From the NCBI GenBank assembly GCA_900770665.1, contig CAAGKZ010000007.1, positions 13,432-77,431 on the forward strand: a DNA stretch of 64,000 bases, given 5' to 3'. The notes under the pieces are model-generated. The model searched no databases, was not told the origin of the DNA, and worked only from the letters and a program-made list of their open reading frames with translations. Source of the DNA: Bacteroidaceae bacterium (GTDB taxonomy: Bacteria > Bacteroidota > Bacteroidia > Bacteroidales > Bacteroidaceae). The first letter of the stretch is position 1; every line of letters begins with the position of its first letter. The position numbers were made by a program, and so were the translations under genes. Positions 30,331 through 38,088 of the stretch are shown here, one piece after another.

Positions 30331-31263
30331 TTAGAATTTATGCACTGCGCGAATTCGGTATTTTAAAAGCCCAAGCTCTGCGTATTTATTAGATATTTTA
30401 CCATCCTTGTCCTGTTTCCGGACCTTATCACCAGAATAATAACGTTCACACATTTTTAATTCATATTTATCATAAATAATAAATATATCGTAATAATCGA
30501 CTTCTGTTGAGGTGTAATATCTGATAGAAGAGTTCTTAAAAATTGGGGTTGTAGTATTACTCTCAAACTTCTTGGATGTATCTTTTACCCCGTTCATACA
30601 TTTCCAAGCACTGTAATCACCAAGAGGATGACTACCATCCTTATGAACATTGCACAAATTCCATATCATCATCATCTCATTAAAGGCAGGTAAGTACCAG
30701 CCTTCACCCAACTCCCGACAATAGTTGAATGCCGGAAAATCGTTCCAAGTGAGTTCTGTATTTTCAATAATATCAGAAATAGTCTTCATATTGTTCCAAC
30801 CATCATCCTTGTCACGAGCCCCGGTTTCAAATAATTCTACACGCTCGTGCGCTTGAAAAAAAGAGCCCCAAGGAATAAAATTCGAATTTTCCTTAAGCGA
30901 AATTATCAGTCCGTGCCTGCCATTGTCTGTTACGTTTATAACAATTCCACACACTCCATCCTCGTCAAACAAATCTCCAATATTATACCTCTTAGTGACT
31001 TTTGGATAAGGATAATCTCCAGTTTCACTACTTATATTAAACGTCTCTATGCGCCCACTCTGATATTTTACAGAAAAAATCTTATCGAGACCTATGCTAT
31101 AAAGCGGTCCATCAGGCATATCTGCTCTACGATATTTCAACTCGACATCGTTAATCTCTTCAACTTTACAATTTATCTCCTCTGTTGATTTAAGCAAAAT
31201 TAAATCCTGCGCGTACAACTGCACACTAAAAAACAAGAGTAGAATACTAATTATATTTTTCAT
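30331..31263 (-). CDS. Secreted protein with shared N-terminal domain and DUF1566/Lcl-like C-terminus
   Basis: A 310-residue exported protein (signal MKNIISILLLFFSVQLYAQ). Residues about 20-80 (ILLKSTEEINCKVEEINDVELKYRR ... SVKYQSGRIETF) are clearly related to the same region of the next gene upstream. Residues about 170-310 contain GEGWYLPAFNEMMMIWNL and STEVDY, ending YRIRAVHKF, the layout of Lcl/DUF1566-type domains, which read W-LP near a glutamate. Function unknown. Third codon positions are markedly A/T-rich compared with the flanking glycogen genes, which suggests acquisition. It follows the barrel gene with a 12-base gap and is co-transcribed with it. Confidence 0.65.
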   Translation of the reverse strand: MKNIISILLLFFSVQLYAQDLILLKSTEEINCKVEEINDVELKYRRADMPDGPLYSIGLDKIFSVKYQSGRIETFNISSETGDYPYPKVTKRYNIGDLFDEDGVCGIVINVTDNGRHGLIISLKENSNFIPWGSFFQAHERVELFETGARDKDDGWNNMKTISDIIENTELTWNDFPAFNYCRELGEGWYLPAFNEMMMIWNLCNVHKDGSHPLGDYSAWKCMNGVKDTSKKFESNTTTPIFKNSSIRYYTSTEVDYYDIFIIYDKYELKMCERYYSGDKVRKQDKDGKISNKYAELGLLKYRIRAVHKF

Positions 31264-31275
31264 AATAAGAAGAAT

Positions 31276-32178
31276 TTAAAACGAGTAACCGGCAAACAGG
31301 CCATAAACACACACACAATCAAGATCCTCAAACTGAGGATTAAAGGTAAATCCCAATTTGGCACCTACATTAAAACCACCAAAATGAACTCCGAAATTAG
31401 AATTTAAACCGACAGTAACATTCGTATGCTCCATACAATCCCTTCTAAAATTATCGTCATAATAACGCCCCGGCACATACGAACTCAGAGGAATATTCAA
31501 TTCAAGCATACCTCTAGCAAAAAACAAGTTATTATCACGCATTGTATAACCGAGATTGAGATCAAGGGCATTGAAAGTCAGAGGCAGAGGCAGTGTTGAA
31601 ATCTCAAAACTTCTATAATTATAACCGATACCAAAAACAAGTCCCGAAGAGCTTCTTTTATCAAAGAAATACTCTCCAAAGAAATCTACGCCCGCGCCAA
31701 AAGCTGCTGTTGAGACATTATCAGATTTGTCTCCAAATATATCAAAAACACCTCCGATATTTAGTTCAGCCGTAAAATACATATGTTTCTCGTGTATATC
31801 TTCCTGAGATTTATCCTGCGCCTCAATAATATTTCCATATTTATTATCAGCAATAGCAATTTTAGCACCTCCTCCTGAAACAGGAATAGCAGTTTTGGCA
31901 CTTCCTTCTGAAATCTCAGTAGGGGTTTGCTGTTCATCCTCGAGGTTTGTTATAACCTCACGCTTTCCATTTTCAAAATTAATCAGGAATATTTTTGAGC
32001 GGGATGTAGAATAGGTTACCCCATCCAAATCATCATATAACTTATATTTGATTTCAGAATCAGTAATTTCCAAGACCTTAACCTTTTTCTCCGATGCGTC
32101 CATCATCACCATTACATCTTGAGCCACTGCTATTTGTTGTAAAAACACAGCAGTAAACAAAAAAACAAATCTTTTCAT
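31276..32178 (-). CDS. Outer-membrane beta-barrel protein with the same N-terminal domain
   Basis: A 300-residue exported protein (signal MKRFVFLFTAVFLQQIAVAQ). Residues about 20-80 (VMVMMDASEKKVKVLEITDSEIKYKL ... IFLINFENGKREVI) repeat the N-terminal domain of its downstream neighbour. A Ser/Gly/Ala linker follows, then from about residue 130 alternating beta-strands (FTAELNIGGVFDIFG, SSGLVFGIGYNYRSFEI, DLNLGYTMRDNNLFFARGMLELNIPL, FGGFNVGAKLGFTF) ending in GLFAGYSF, the aromatic end of an outer-membrane barrel of about eight strands. It is preceded by a promoter and a structured leader (32259-32480). Composition is A+T-rich. Role unknown; it may expose the shared domain to the periplasm. Confidence 0.7.
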   Translation of the reverse strand: MKRFVFLFTAVFLQQIAVAQDVMVMMDASEKKVKVLEITDSEIKYKLYDDLDGVTYSTSRSKIFLINFENGKREVITNLEDEQQTPTEISEGSAKTAIPVSGGGAKIAIADNKYGNIIEAQDKSQEDIHEKHMYFTAELNIGGVFDIFGDKSDNVSTAAFGAGVDFFGEYFFDKRSSSGLVFGIGYNYRSFEISTLPLPLTFNALDLNLGYTMRDNNLFFARGMLELNIPLSSYVPGRYYDDNFRRDCMEHTNVTVGLNSNFGVHFGGFNVGAKLGFTFNPQFEDLDCVCVYGLFAGYSF

Positions 32179-32258
32179 AGATAACAGTTTTTTGGGGCCA
32201 CCGGCTTCAAAGTGACAGTTCTAAAAACAAAGAAAGTGTGGAGCCGATTTCATTTATC

Positions 32259-32420
32259 TATATGAAGGTTGTGGAAAGACCTGTGCCAGAATAAATGATG
32301 AAATACCCCACACTTGAATAGTATGGGATAATGCACCAAAGTGCATAGCCACATAGCTACACAAGATATGAGTGTATTCGCCAACGCCTCTGGCTTTGAA
32401 AACTTCCACATTTTCATATA
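32259..32420 (-). ncRNA. Candidate structured RNA / inverted-repeat element upstream of the barrel gene
   Basis: The 162-base block is closed by a long imperfect inverted repeat (32259-32276 with 32404-32420, one unpaired base and a two-base mismatch). Inside it nest a second stem (32285-32290 with 32389-32394) and two or three hairpins: 32307-32327 (CCCA-ACT/AGT-TGGG with one mismatch), 32331-32346 (6-bp stem, 4-base loop) and 32346-32359 (TAGC/GCTA). All pairs are compatible, giving a multi-branch fold. A promoter with an exact TATCTTTG (32480-32473) would transcribe it leftward into the barrel gene. The sequence gives me the impression of a recurrent Bacteroidales intergenic element, which I cannot verify. 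It could be a leader RNA, a free small RNA, or a MITE-like insertion. Confidence 0.45.
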
Positions 32421-32472
32421 AGGACAAAACGAAAACACTTTCGAAAATATGTCTGTTGCATTCGCAACACTA

Positions 32473-32504
32473 CAAAGATAGCAATATTTTTATATATTTA
32501 AAAG
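32473..32504 (-). promoter_or_regulatory. Promoter driving the structured leader and the barrel gene
   Basis: Minus strand: CTTT (32504-32501), 20 bases, TATCTTTG (32480-32473). The -7 is a perfect match. Transcription would start near 32466, just at a small hairpin (32454-32469, stem TGTTGC/GCAACA), leaving a leader of nearly 290 bases before the start codon at 32178. Confidence 0.55.
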
Positions 32505-32602
32505 ATATTCAAATTTTAGTGAATCATTCATAGATGTATATCTGTCATTATTCGTTTTACGCCTTTAAAACACAAAGTATCAGTCACTATATATTAATAA
32601 TA

Positions 32603-32638
32603 ACAAAAGCCATCGACAAGTCTGTCGATGGCTTTTGT
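32603..32638 (-). terminator. Terminator of the debranching enzyme-GT4-GH57 operon
   Basis: A perfect 16-base stem (32603-32618 with 32623-32638), four-base loop, 18 bases after the GH57 stop, followed by T/A-rich sequence on the minus strand. Confidence 0.8.
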
Positions 32639-32656
32639 CAGATATGTAAACCGGTT

Positions 32657-34045
32657 TTATTCAGCTTTGGGCTTACGGCCGCACTTTCTCTTTGGTTTCT
32701 CCTCAACAGGAGCCTCCTCTACAGGAGCAGCAGCCTTCTTGGCAGCCTTTTTCTCCTTGGTAGCGAGCTTTGTCTTGAGCTGCTCAACCTCGGCCTCCAA
32801 CTGTACAATCTCCACCTCCTGGTTCTCAATCACCTGCTGCATAGCACCAAGCTCCTCGTTATCCATATCGGGATACTGGGCACGCACACGTGCGAGGAAG
32901 TCGCCCAGGATGTTCATGTAGTTTGTAAATGCGTCGTATGGCGACTCGTAGATGCAACGCTCGGTGATGATACCGTTCTGCTTTGTTGTCATGAAGCGGA
33001 GATTCTCGGCAGCCTGCAGGTAGTCGAAGTCCTGTTTCAACTTCTTGTCATCGGTGAGCATGATGCGCTCTGCCACGCTGTAGAGCTTGTTGAAAGCCTC
33101 GCGCTGCAGGGTATTACCCAACCATGAGCTGGCGTCGCGCTCCTCGTCCATCCAAGAGAGTGGATAAGGCACTTCGAGTGCACCAACTGACTTGTGGTTG
33201 TCGATAACCTCGGATGGTGTAGAGAATGTGATTCCCTTGGCAGCTGCGCAAGCGGGCAATGCCTTGAGGAAGTCGAGGATGTGTGACTCCAATGGCTGTG
33301 CCATACCGATTGCCGAGAGGTTCATGAAGATGTTGATTACCTGCTCCTCCTCGGGGAACTGCGAAATCCAGTCGATATATGTCTCGGCGAACAATGGGTA
33401 CTCGCTCCACTCGGGGTTAGAGAAACGGAGTGAGATATCGTCGGAGAGCTTATAGTCGCGGAGCAACAGTTTGAGGTTTGATGCCAACGCGCAGTTGTAA
33501 ACGAAGTGTGGGCTCTTCCATGCGAGGATGTGCTTTGCACCCTCGGAGAGCATACCCTTGAAGCCCATCTGCGATGCCATCTCACCAATCTCGTCGGAGT
33601 AGATGAGACCTGAGTTACGCAACACTTTTGGTTTCTTGCCAAAGAGCTCCTTGATTTTGCGGTTCTGGCGCATAACCTCTTCCATGAACACCTCTTTCGA
33701 TGCCAATGAAGAGAGGCCGTGTGAGTATGGTTCGCAAAGGAACTCGCAGCAACCGGTCTTGTTAATCTCGTGCAAGAGCTCAATTACCTGTGGTGCATAG
33801 AGCTCGAGCATCTCGAGACCTGTACCCGATACAGAGAACGCAACCTTGAAGGCGCCGTTGCTCTCGCGAATCATCTCAAGCATTGTCTGCAAAGCCGGAA
33901 CATAAGACTTCTCGGCAAGCTCCATTGTCATACTCTCGTTGGCGTAATCGTCGTAGTAGTAGTGATCACTGCCTATGTCGAAGAAACGGTAACGTTTCAA
34001 CTGTCTGATTTGATGCAACTCGAAATAGAAACAAATTGTTTTCAT
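32657..34045 (-). CDS. GH57 family glycoside hydrolase with basic C-terminal tail
   Basis: A 462-residue cytoplasmic enzyme (no signal peptide) of family 57, which cuts or transfers alpha-glucans. The barrel starts MKTICFYFELHQIRQLKRYRF, with the Bacteroidales form of the substrate loop FDIGSDHYYYDDYANE; conserved text includes EFLCEPYSHGLSSL and RNSGLIYSDEI. After the catalytic part there is a coiled coil (about residues 405-435, QQVIENQEVEIVQLEAEVEQ) and a lysine/alanine/glutamate tail with RKCGRKPKAE, which resembles an AT-hook core (GRKP). Third gene of an operon with a debranching enzyme and a GT4, so glycogen turnover is the likely role. Confidence 0.9.
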   Translation of the reverse strand: MKTICFYFELHQIRQLKRYRFFDIGSDHYYYDDYANESMTMELAEKSYVPALQTMLEMIRESNGAFKVAFSVSGTGLEMLELYAPQVIELLHEINKTGCCEFLCEPYSHGLSSLASKEVFMEEVMRQNRKIKELFGKKPKVLRNSGLIYSDEIGEMASQMGFKGMLSEGAKHILAWKSPHFVYNCALASNLKLLLRDYKLSDDISLRFSNPEWSEYPLFAETYIDWISQFPEEEQVINIFMNLSAIGMAQPLESHILDFLKALPACAAAKGITFSTPSEVIDNHKSVGALEVPYPLSWMDEERDASSWLGNTLQREAFNKLYSVAERIMLTDDKKLKQDFDYLQAAENLRFMTTKQNGIITERCIYESPYDAFTNYMNILGDFLARVRAQYPDMDNEELGAMQQVIENQEVEIVQLEAEVEQLKTKLATKEKKAAKKAAAPVEEAPVEEKPKRKCGRKPKAE

Positions 34046-34067
34046 ATTATTTCTTTGATTTTAATTA

Positions 34068-35330
34068 TTACCAACCCAATACTTTCTCATACATTCTTCT
34101 CAGCTTCAATGCCACATCTTCCCATGTGATGCTGTCGACCTCCTTGCGGCCCTCTACCTTGAGGTACTCGTAGAGCGACTCGTTATTACAGATTGAGTAG
34201 ATGGCATCGGCCATTGCATTGATGTCCCAATAGTCGGTCTTGATACACTTGTCGAGAATCTCGGCACAACCCGACTGCTTTGATATAATTGTAGGAACGT
34301 CGCACTGCATAGCCTCGAGCGGAGAGATTCCGAAAGGCTCACTAACCGACGGCATGATATACACGTCACTGGCCTTGAGGCACTCATATACCTGACGGCC
34401 ACGCATGAAGCCCGGGAAGTGGAACCTGTCGGAGATTCCGCGCTGTGCCACAAGACGAATCATGTCGTTCATCATGTCACCGCTACCGGCCATGCAGAAA
34501 CGTATGTTCTTTGTCTTCTTGAGCACCTGTGCAGCAGCCTCCACGAAGTACTCGGGGCCTTTCTGCATGGTGATACGGCCAAGGAAGGTAACGACCTTCT
34601 CGCCTGGAATCTTCTTTGGAACAATGTCAAGAATCTCCTGCTCAAGCGGAGTAACGGCATTGTGCAATGTCGATACCTTGCTTGGGTGCTGGTGATACTT
34701 GTGGATGACAGTCTGACGTGTGAGCTCACTCACGCAGAAGATGTGGTCGGCATTGTCCATACCGTTCTTCTCGATGGCATACACTGTGGGGTTCACGTTA
34801 CCACGGCTACGGTCGAAGTCGGTAGCGTGTACGTGGATAACGAGTTTCTTGCCCGACACCTGCTTGGCATGTATGCCGGCAGGGTATGTGAGCCAGTCGT
34901 GTGAGTGGATGATATCGAACTCCTCGGTGCGGGCTACAACGCCGGCAATGATTGAGTAGTTGTTGATTTCATCGTGCAGGTTATCGGGGTAACCGCCGGC
35001 AAACTCCATACAACCAAGGTCGTTAGTGTGCATGTAGCTGAAGTCGCTGTAGATGTGCTCCCTGTAGCGATAGTACTCCTCGGGGGTCATAACCTTGCCA
35101 ATGCGGCTGTTTACATAATCGTGGTTTACATCCTTCCACACAATGGGCACTGAGTTCATTGCCACAATTCTGAGGAAGCTGTTGTCTTCGTCACCGTATG
35201 GTTTAGGGATACAGAACTTAATCTCGACATCGCCCTGCTGGACGAATCCCTTTGTAAGTCCATAACTTGCCGTACCGAGTCCACCCGAAATATGCGGGGG
35301 GAACTCCCAACCGAACATTAATACTTTCAT
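34068..35330 (-). CDS. GT4-family glycosyltransferase (glycogen synthase-like)
   Basis: A 420-residue GT-B glycosyltransferase with both Rossmann halves: MKVLMFGWEFPPHISGGLGTASYGLTKGF at the N-terminus with the GGLG acceptor loop, and VTFLGRITMQKGPEYFVEAAAQVL plus the ExxxxxxE motif SEPFGISPLEAMQC in the C-terminal half. HSHDWLTYPAGIHAK is also typical of glycogen and sucrose synthase relatives. Between the debranching enzyme (5-base gap) and GH57 (22-base gap) it probably elongates alpha-1,4-glucan from a sugar nucleotide. It is a complete enzyme, in contrast to the half-length GT5 protein at 27925-28734. Confidence 0.9.
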   Translation of the reverse strand: MKVLMFGWEFPPHISGGLGTASYGLTKGFVQQGDVEIKFCIPKPYGDEDNSFLRIVAMNSVPIVWKDVNHDYVNSRIGKVMTPEEYYRYREHIYSDFSYMHTNDLGCMEFAGGYPDNLHDEINNYSIIAGVVARTEEFDIIHSHDWLTYPAGIHAKQVSGKKLVIHVHATDFDRSRGNVNPTVYAIEKNGMDNADHIFCVSELTRQTVIHKYHQHPSKVSTLHNAVTPLEQEILDIVPKKIPGEKVVTFLGRITMQKGPEYFVEAAAQVLKKTKNIRFCMAGSGDMMNDMIRLVAQRGISDRFHFPGFMRGRQVYECLKASDVYIMPSVSEPFGISPLEAMQCDVPTIISKQSGCAEILDKCIKTDYWDINAMADAIYSICNNESLYEYLKVEGRKEVDSITWEDVALKLRRMYEKVLGW

Positions 35331-35335
35331 ATATA

Positions 35336-37288
35336 TTATCCCTCCATTTTAGATTCGTACTGTTTTAGCATCTGGCTTGTTCTGAGGATTGCTGCCACGT
35401 TCATTGCAAAGGCCACGGCACCGCGTCCCTTGAAAGGCGGGTTGCCATCGAACACCTCGGGCATTGAACCGATACAGTGCTGCACAATCTCGTCCTCGAA
35501 ACCTACCATCTGGCGCTGAACGAAAGAGACACCGCTCATCTTGTAGATTTTGAGGTAAGCCTCGTAGTAGAAACCACCGAGCCATGGCCATGCTGTACCC
35601 TGGTGATAAGCGTAGTCGCGCTGTATCTGCGGGCCCACATAGTTGGGGTTGTAACCTACGCTCTTTGGCGAGAGCGAACGCAAACCACGTGGGGTGAGCA
35701 ACTCCTTGGTTACAGTGTCAAGCACTTTTTTCTTCTGCTTTGAATCGAGCGGAGAGTGGTCGAGCGCAACAGCGAATATCATATTGGGGCGGACGCTCCA
35801 ATCGACATAATCACCGTCTACGTAGTCGTAGAGGTAACCGTATTCATTGAGGAACACCTCGGTAAATGCCTTGCCCGAAAGCGCAATGAGACGTACAAGC
35901 GAGCTCTGTACCTCGGCATTGTTCATCAGCACAGCCATCTCCTCGAAGAACTTCAGTGCGTTGTACCACAAGGCGTTGATTTCAACGACATAACCTGTAC
36001 GTGGAACAACGGGACGGCCATTGGCTGTAGAGTTCATCCAAGTGACAGCCTTGTCGCGGCCATTGGTTGCAAGCAAACCGTTCTGCGCAACACGCAGGTT
36101 ACTGTGATGGTTATTACGCACATAGTCATAGATGCGCATCAACAGGTCGCCATACTTGTCGCGGCAAGCCTCGATGCTGCACTCCTTGGCATACTGCTGG
36201 AGAGCCCAAACGCACCACAAGAGCACATCGGGGTGCTCCATCTCATATATCTTGCAATCGCTCACCTTGCCGGCAATGAAGTCATTGATGGCAATGGTAG
36301 CAGTTTTCATTACTCTCTCGAACTCATCCACATGTCCCTGCGACAATGTCAGGCCGGGGAGCGACACAAAGAGGTCACGTGCACGGCACTTGAACCATGG
36401 ATAACCCGCAAGGATGTATGTATGCTCGCCCTGAACGTTGAAGAACTGGTTGGCTGCACACTGCATACAGTGCATGAAGTTGTCGCGTGGGTCACGGATA
36501 GCCTCCTCATGCTCAAAAGCAGCCTTCATGGTGCGTGATGTCATCGGTGACACACCGCCCGAGAAGACGATACTCTCACCGGCCTTCATCTTCACCTCGA
36601 AGTAACCCGGTACATACAGGTCCTCGTTGAAGTCGTAACCGCGCTCAAGCTCCTTCACATACTCTATGCCACGATACCAATCGGGCTGGTAAACGAACTC
36701 GTTCTTCTTGTTGAGCTGCATGTAGAGATTCGGGTAATCGGCATACATGCGCATGCTGATACCGTTCTCAACCTCCTTGTAGCTGCGGTCGGCAATGTTG
36801 TTCTCGTGGGTATACTCACGTACACTGCGGAATGCGCAGAATGGGCGCAGACGCAATGTTACGGCGGTATTTGCCTTGAGGAGGGTGTAACGAATAAGAA
36901 TTCTGTTCTCGTGATGTACAAAGGCTTTCTCTTTCTTAAGCCATACTCCACCTACGTTGTAGATAGTGGTGGGAACGCGTTCCCAGGCGAACTCACGGAT
37001 ATACTTGTTGCCTCGTGGAGCGAAATTGTCGGCATTGTACTTGTGCAGACCCAAGTTAAACTCTGCACCGTGCAGAACGACAGTTTCATCGAGCGACGAC
37101 AGCAGCACGTGGTTTTCATCGTCGAGTTCGGGGATTGGAACAACCAGCAATCCGTGGTACTTGCGGGTATTGCAATCGACAATTGTCGAGCAATGGTATG
37201 CACCCGAGCGGTTTGTTCTCAAAATCTCCTTCTGCAACGACTCCTCCAAGTTCGTCATCAGCGTTTTTTCGAATCGCAAATAACTCAT
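35336..37288 (-). CDS. Glycogen debranching enzyme (amylo-alpha-1,6-glucosidase type)
   Basis: A 650-residue cytoplasmic protein. Residues about 15-220 form the N-terminal domain of archaeal/bacterial debranching enzymes (NRSGAYHCSTIVDCNTRKYHGLLVVP), and residues about 290-640 the (alpha/alpha)6 barrel of amylo-1,6-glucosidase with AGYPWFKCRARDLFVSLPGL, the NALWYNALKFF region, and YHQGTAWPWLGGFYYEAYL near the end. It removes alpha-1,6 branches from glycogen. First gene of the GDE-GT4-GH57 operon, with a Bacteroides promoter at 37331-37362. The start MSYLRFEKTLMTNLEESL fits family. Confidence 0.92.
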   Translation of the reverse strand: MSYLRFEKTLMTNLEESLQKEILRTNRSGAYHCSTIVDCNTRKYHGLLVVPIPELDDENHVLLSSLDETVVLHGAEFNLGLHKYNADNFAPRGNKYIREFAWERVPTTIYNVGGVWLKKEKAFVHHENRILIRYTLLKANTAVTLRLRPFCAFRSVREYTHENNIADRSYKEVENGISMRMYADYPNLYMQLNKKNEFVYQPDWYRGIEYVKELERGYDFNEDLYVPGYFEVKMKAGESIVFSGGVSPMTSRTMKAAFEHEEAIRDPRDNFMHCMQCAANQFFNVQGEHTYILAGYPWFKCRARDLFVSLPGLTLSQGHVDEFERVMKTATIAINDFIAGKVSDCKIYEMEHPDVLLWCVWALQQYAKECSIEACRDKYGDLLMRIYDYVRNNHHSNLRVAQNGLLATNGRDKAVTWMNSTANGRPVVPRTGYVVEINALWYNALKFFEEMAVLMNNAEVQSSLVRLIALSGKAFTEVFLNEYGYLYDYVDGDYVDWSVRPNMIFAVALDHSPLDSKQKKKVLDTVTKELLTPRGLRSLSPKSVGYNPNYVGPQIQRDYAYHQGTAWPWLGGFYYEAYLKIYKMSGVSFVQRQMVGFEDEIVQHCIGSMPEVFDGNPPFKGRGAVAFAMNVAAILRTSQMLKQYESKMEG

Positions 37289-37330
37289 CTCGTACTATTT
37301 ATATGGTTATACTAAGTTTTATCACAACCC

Positions 37331-37362
37331 CAAATATAAGGATTAATATCTTCAATTACAAG
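37331..37362 (-). promoter_or_regulatory. Promoter of the glycogen operon
   Basis: Minus strand: CTTG (37362-37359), 20 bases, TATATTTG (37338-37331). Perfect -7, one mismatch in -33; leader of about 35 bases. Confidence 0.65.
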
Positions 37363-37542
37363 TTGAGCGAAGTATTTTTGCTAAAAAACATTAAAAAACA
37401 TAAAAAACAGGGGAAAAGTGACAAAAAAGCGAGCCAAAACGAGCCGTTGACACGGGTTTGGTGTGAAAAGGCAAGAGCGAAAGATAGCTTTTTGATGCGT
37501 TGAAATGAGTGTTGGTTTAAATTCGTTGAGCTATCTTACTTA

Positions 37543-37590
37543 TTCCGCGAATTGACAGATTTTTCGCTATGCTCAAAATGACAACGCGCA
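37543..37590. repeat. Partial copy of the interspersed repeat A
   Basis: Corresponds to the 3' half of the longer copies that follow: AGATTTTTC, a short variable part, then CAAAATGACA. It lacks the first half. Confidence 0.5.
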
Positions 37591-37592
37591 AA

Positions 37593-37713
37593 CTGTCATA
37601 CTGAACGGAACGTAGTGCAGTGAAGTATCTAATTACGCGAACAATAAGAGATTTTTCACTTCGTTCAAAATGACACGTAGCACGCTGTAGGGACACGGCA
37701 TGCCGTGTCCGCG
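37593..37713. repeat. Interspersed repeat A, copy 1, with 20-base palindrome
   Basis: A 121-base unit beginning CTGTCATACTGAACGGAACG and ending in the perfect palindrome GGACACGGCATGCCGTGTCC (37691-37710). Its first and last parts form an imperfect inverted repeat (GTCAT ... ATGAC). The same unit recurs at 37871-37992. Confidence 0.8.
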
Positions 37714-37720
37714 CAAAAGG

Positions 37721-37790
37721 TTAATTGACAATGCTTGCTCATCGCAACCCGCGCTCTGCGCGACCTATTGCTACAAGCATTGTCGATTAA
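37721..37790. repeat. Nested hairpin between the two A repeats
   Basis: Seventeen-base arms (37721-37737 and 37774-37790, one G-U pair) enclose a second hairpin CGCGC/GCGCG (37750-37754 and 37758-37762). Confidence 0.65.
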
Positions 37791-37801
37791 ACAGAGTTTA
37801 A

Positions 37802-37856
37802 TTCCCCCTCGGCCTGCGGCCACTCCCCCCCTTGTTACATCAAGGTGGGAGAGCTA
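37802..37856. repeat. Interspersed repeat C, copy 1
   Basis: CCCCCTCGGCCTGCGGCCAC, then a run of C, a spacer and AGGTGGGAGAG. The same layout is found at 50468-50515 inside the groES-groEL gap. The first part folds as GGCC/GGCC around TGC. Confidence 0.6.
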
Positions 37857-37870
37857 CAGCAACGCACACG

Positions 37871-37992
37871 CTGTCATACTGAACGGAACGCAGTGCAGTG
37901 AAGTATCTAAAAAAACGCAAACTTGGAGAGATTTCTCACATACGTTCGAAATGACAAACCGCGCTGTAGGGACACGGCATGCCGTGTCCGCG
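37871..37992. repeat. Interspersed repeat A, copy 2, with 20-base palindrome
   Basis: Direct repeat of 37593-37713: the first 40 bases differ at only one position, the middle is more diverged, and the palindrome GGACACGGCATGCCGTGTCC recurs unchanged at 37970-37989. Confidence 0.8.
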
Positions 37993-38043
37993 AGGTAACT
38001 TATCTAACAGTTCGCCGAGTACAGGTACTATACTACATCCGAC

Positions 38044-38073
38044 AAAAAGCCCTGCAGGTTTTGACTGCAGGGC
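38044..38073 (-). terminator. Terminator of miaA-dagK-kdsA
   Basis: Nine-base GC-rich arms (38049-38057 and 38065-38073) and, on the minus strand, five T right after the stem. It lies 16 bases after the kdsA stop. Confidence 0.85.
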
Positions 38074-38088
38074 TCAGGAAAAATATAT

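Noticed and set aside
31593..31775. Short plus-strand frames inside the A+T-rich insert
   Set aside because: They overlap a well-supported signal-peptide/barrel gene and have no coding character.
32250..32438. 62-residue frame (contains MKMWKFSKPEALANTLIS) on the minus strand
   Set aside because: It coincides with the structured element, uses all of its stems as codons and shows no protein-like pattern; base pairing explains the sequence better. A leader peptide cannot be fully excluded.
37543..38000. Possible CRISPR array
   Set aside because: Only two full copies, 121 bases long and 157 bases apart, with palindromes and no equal-length spacers or cas genes.
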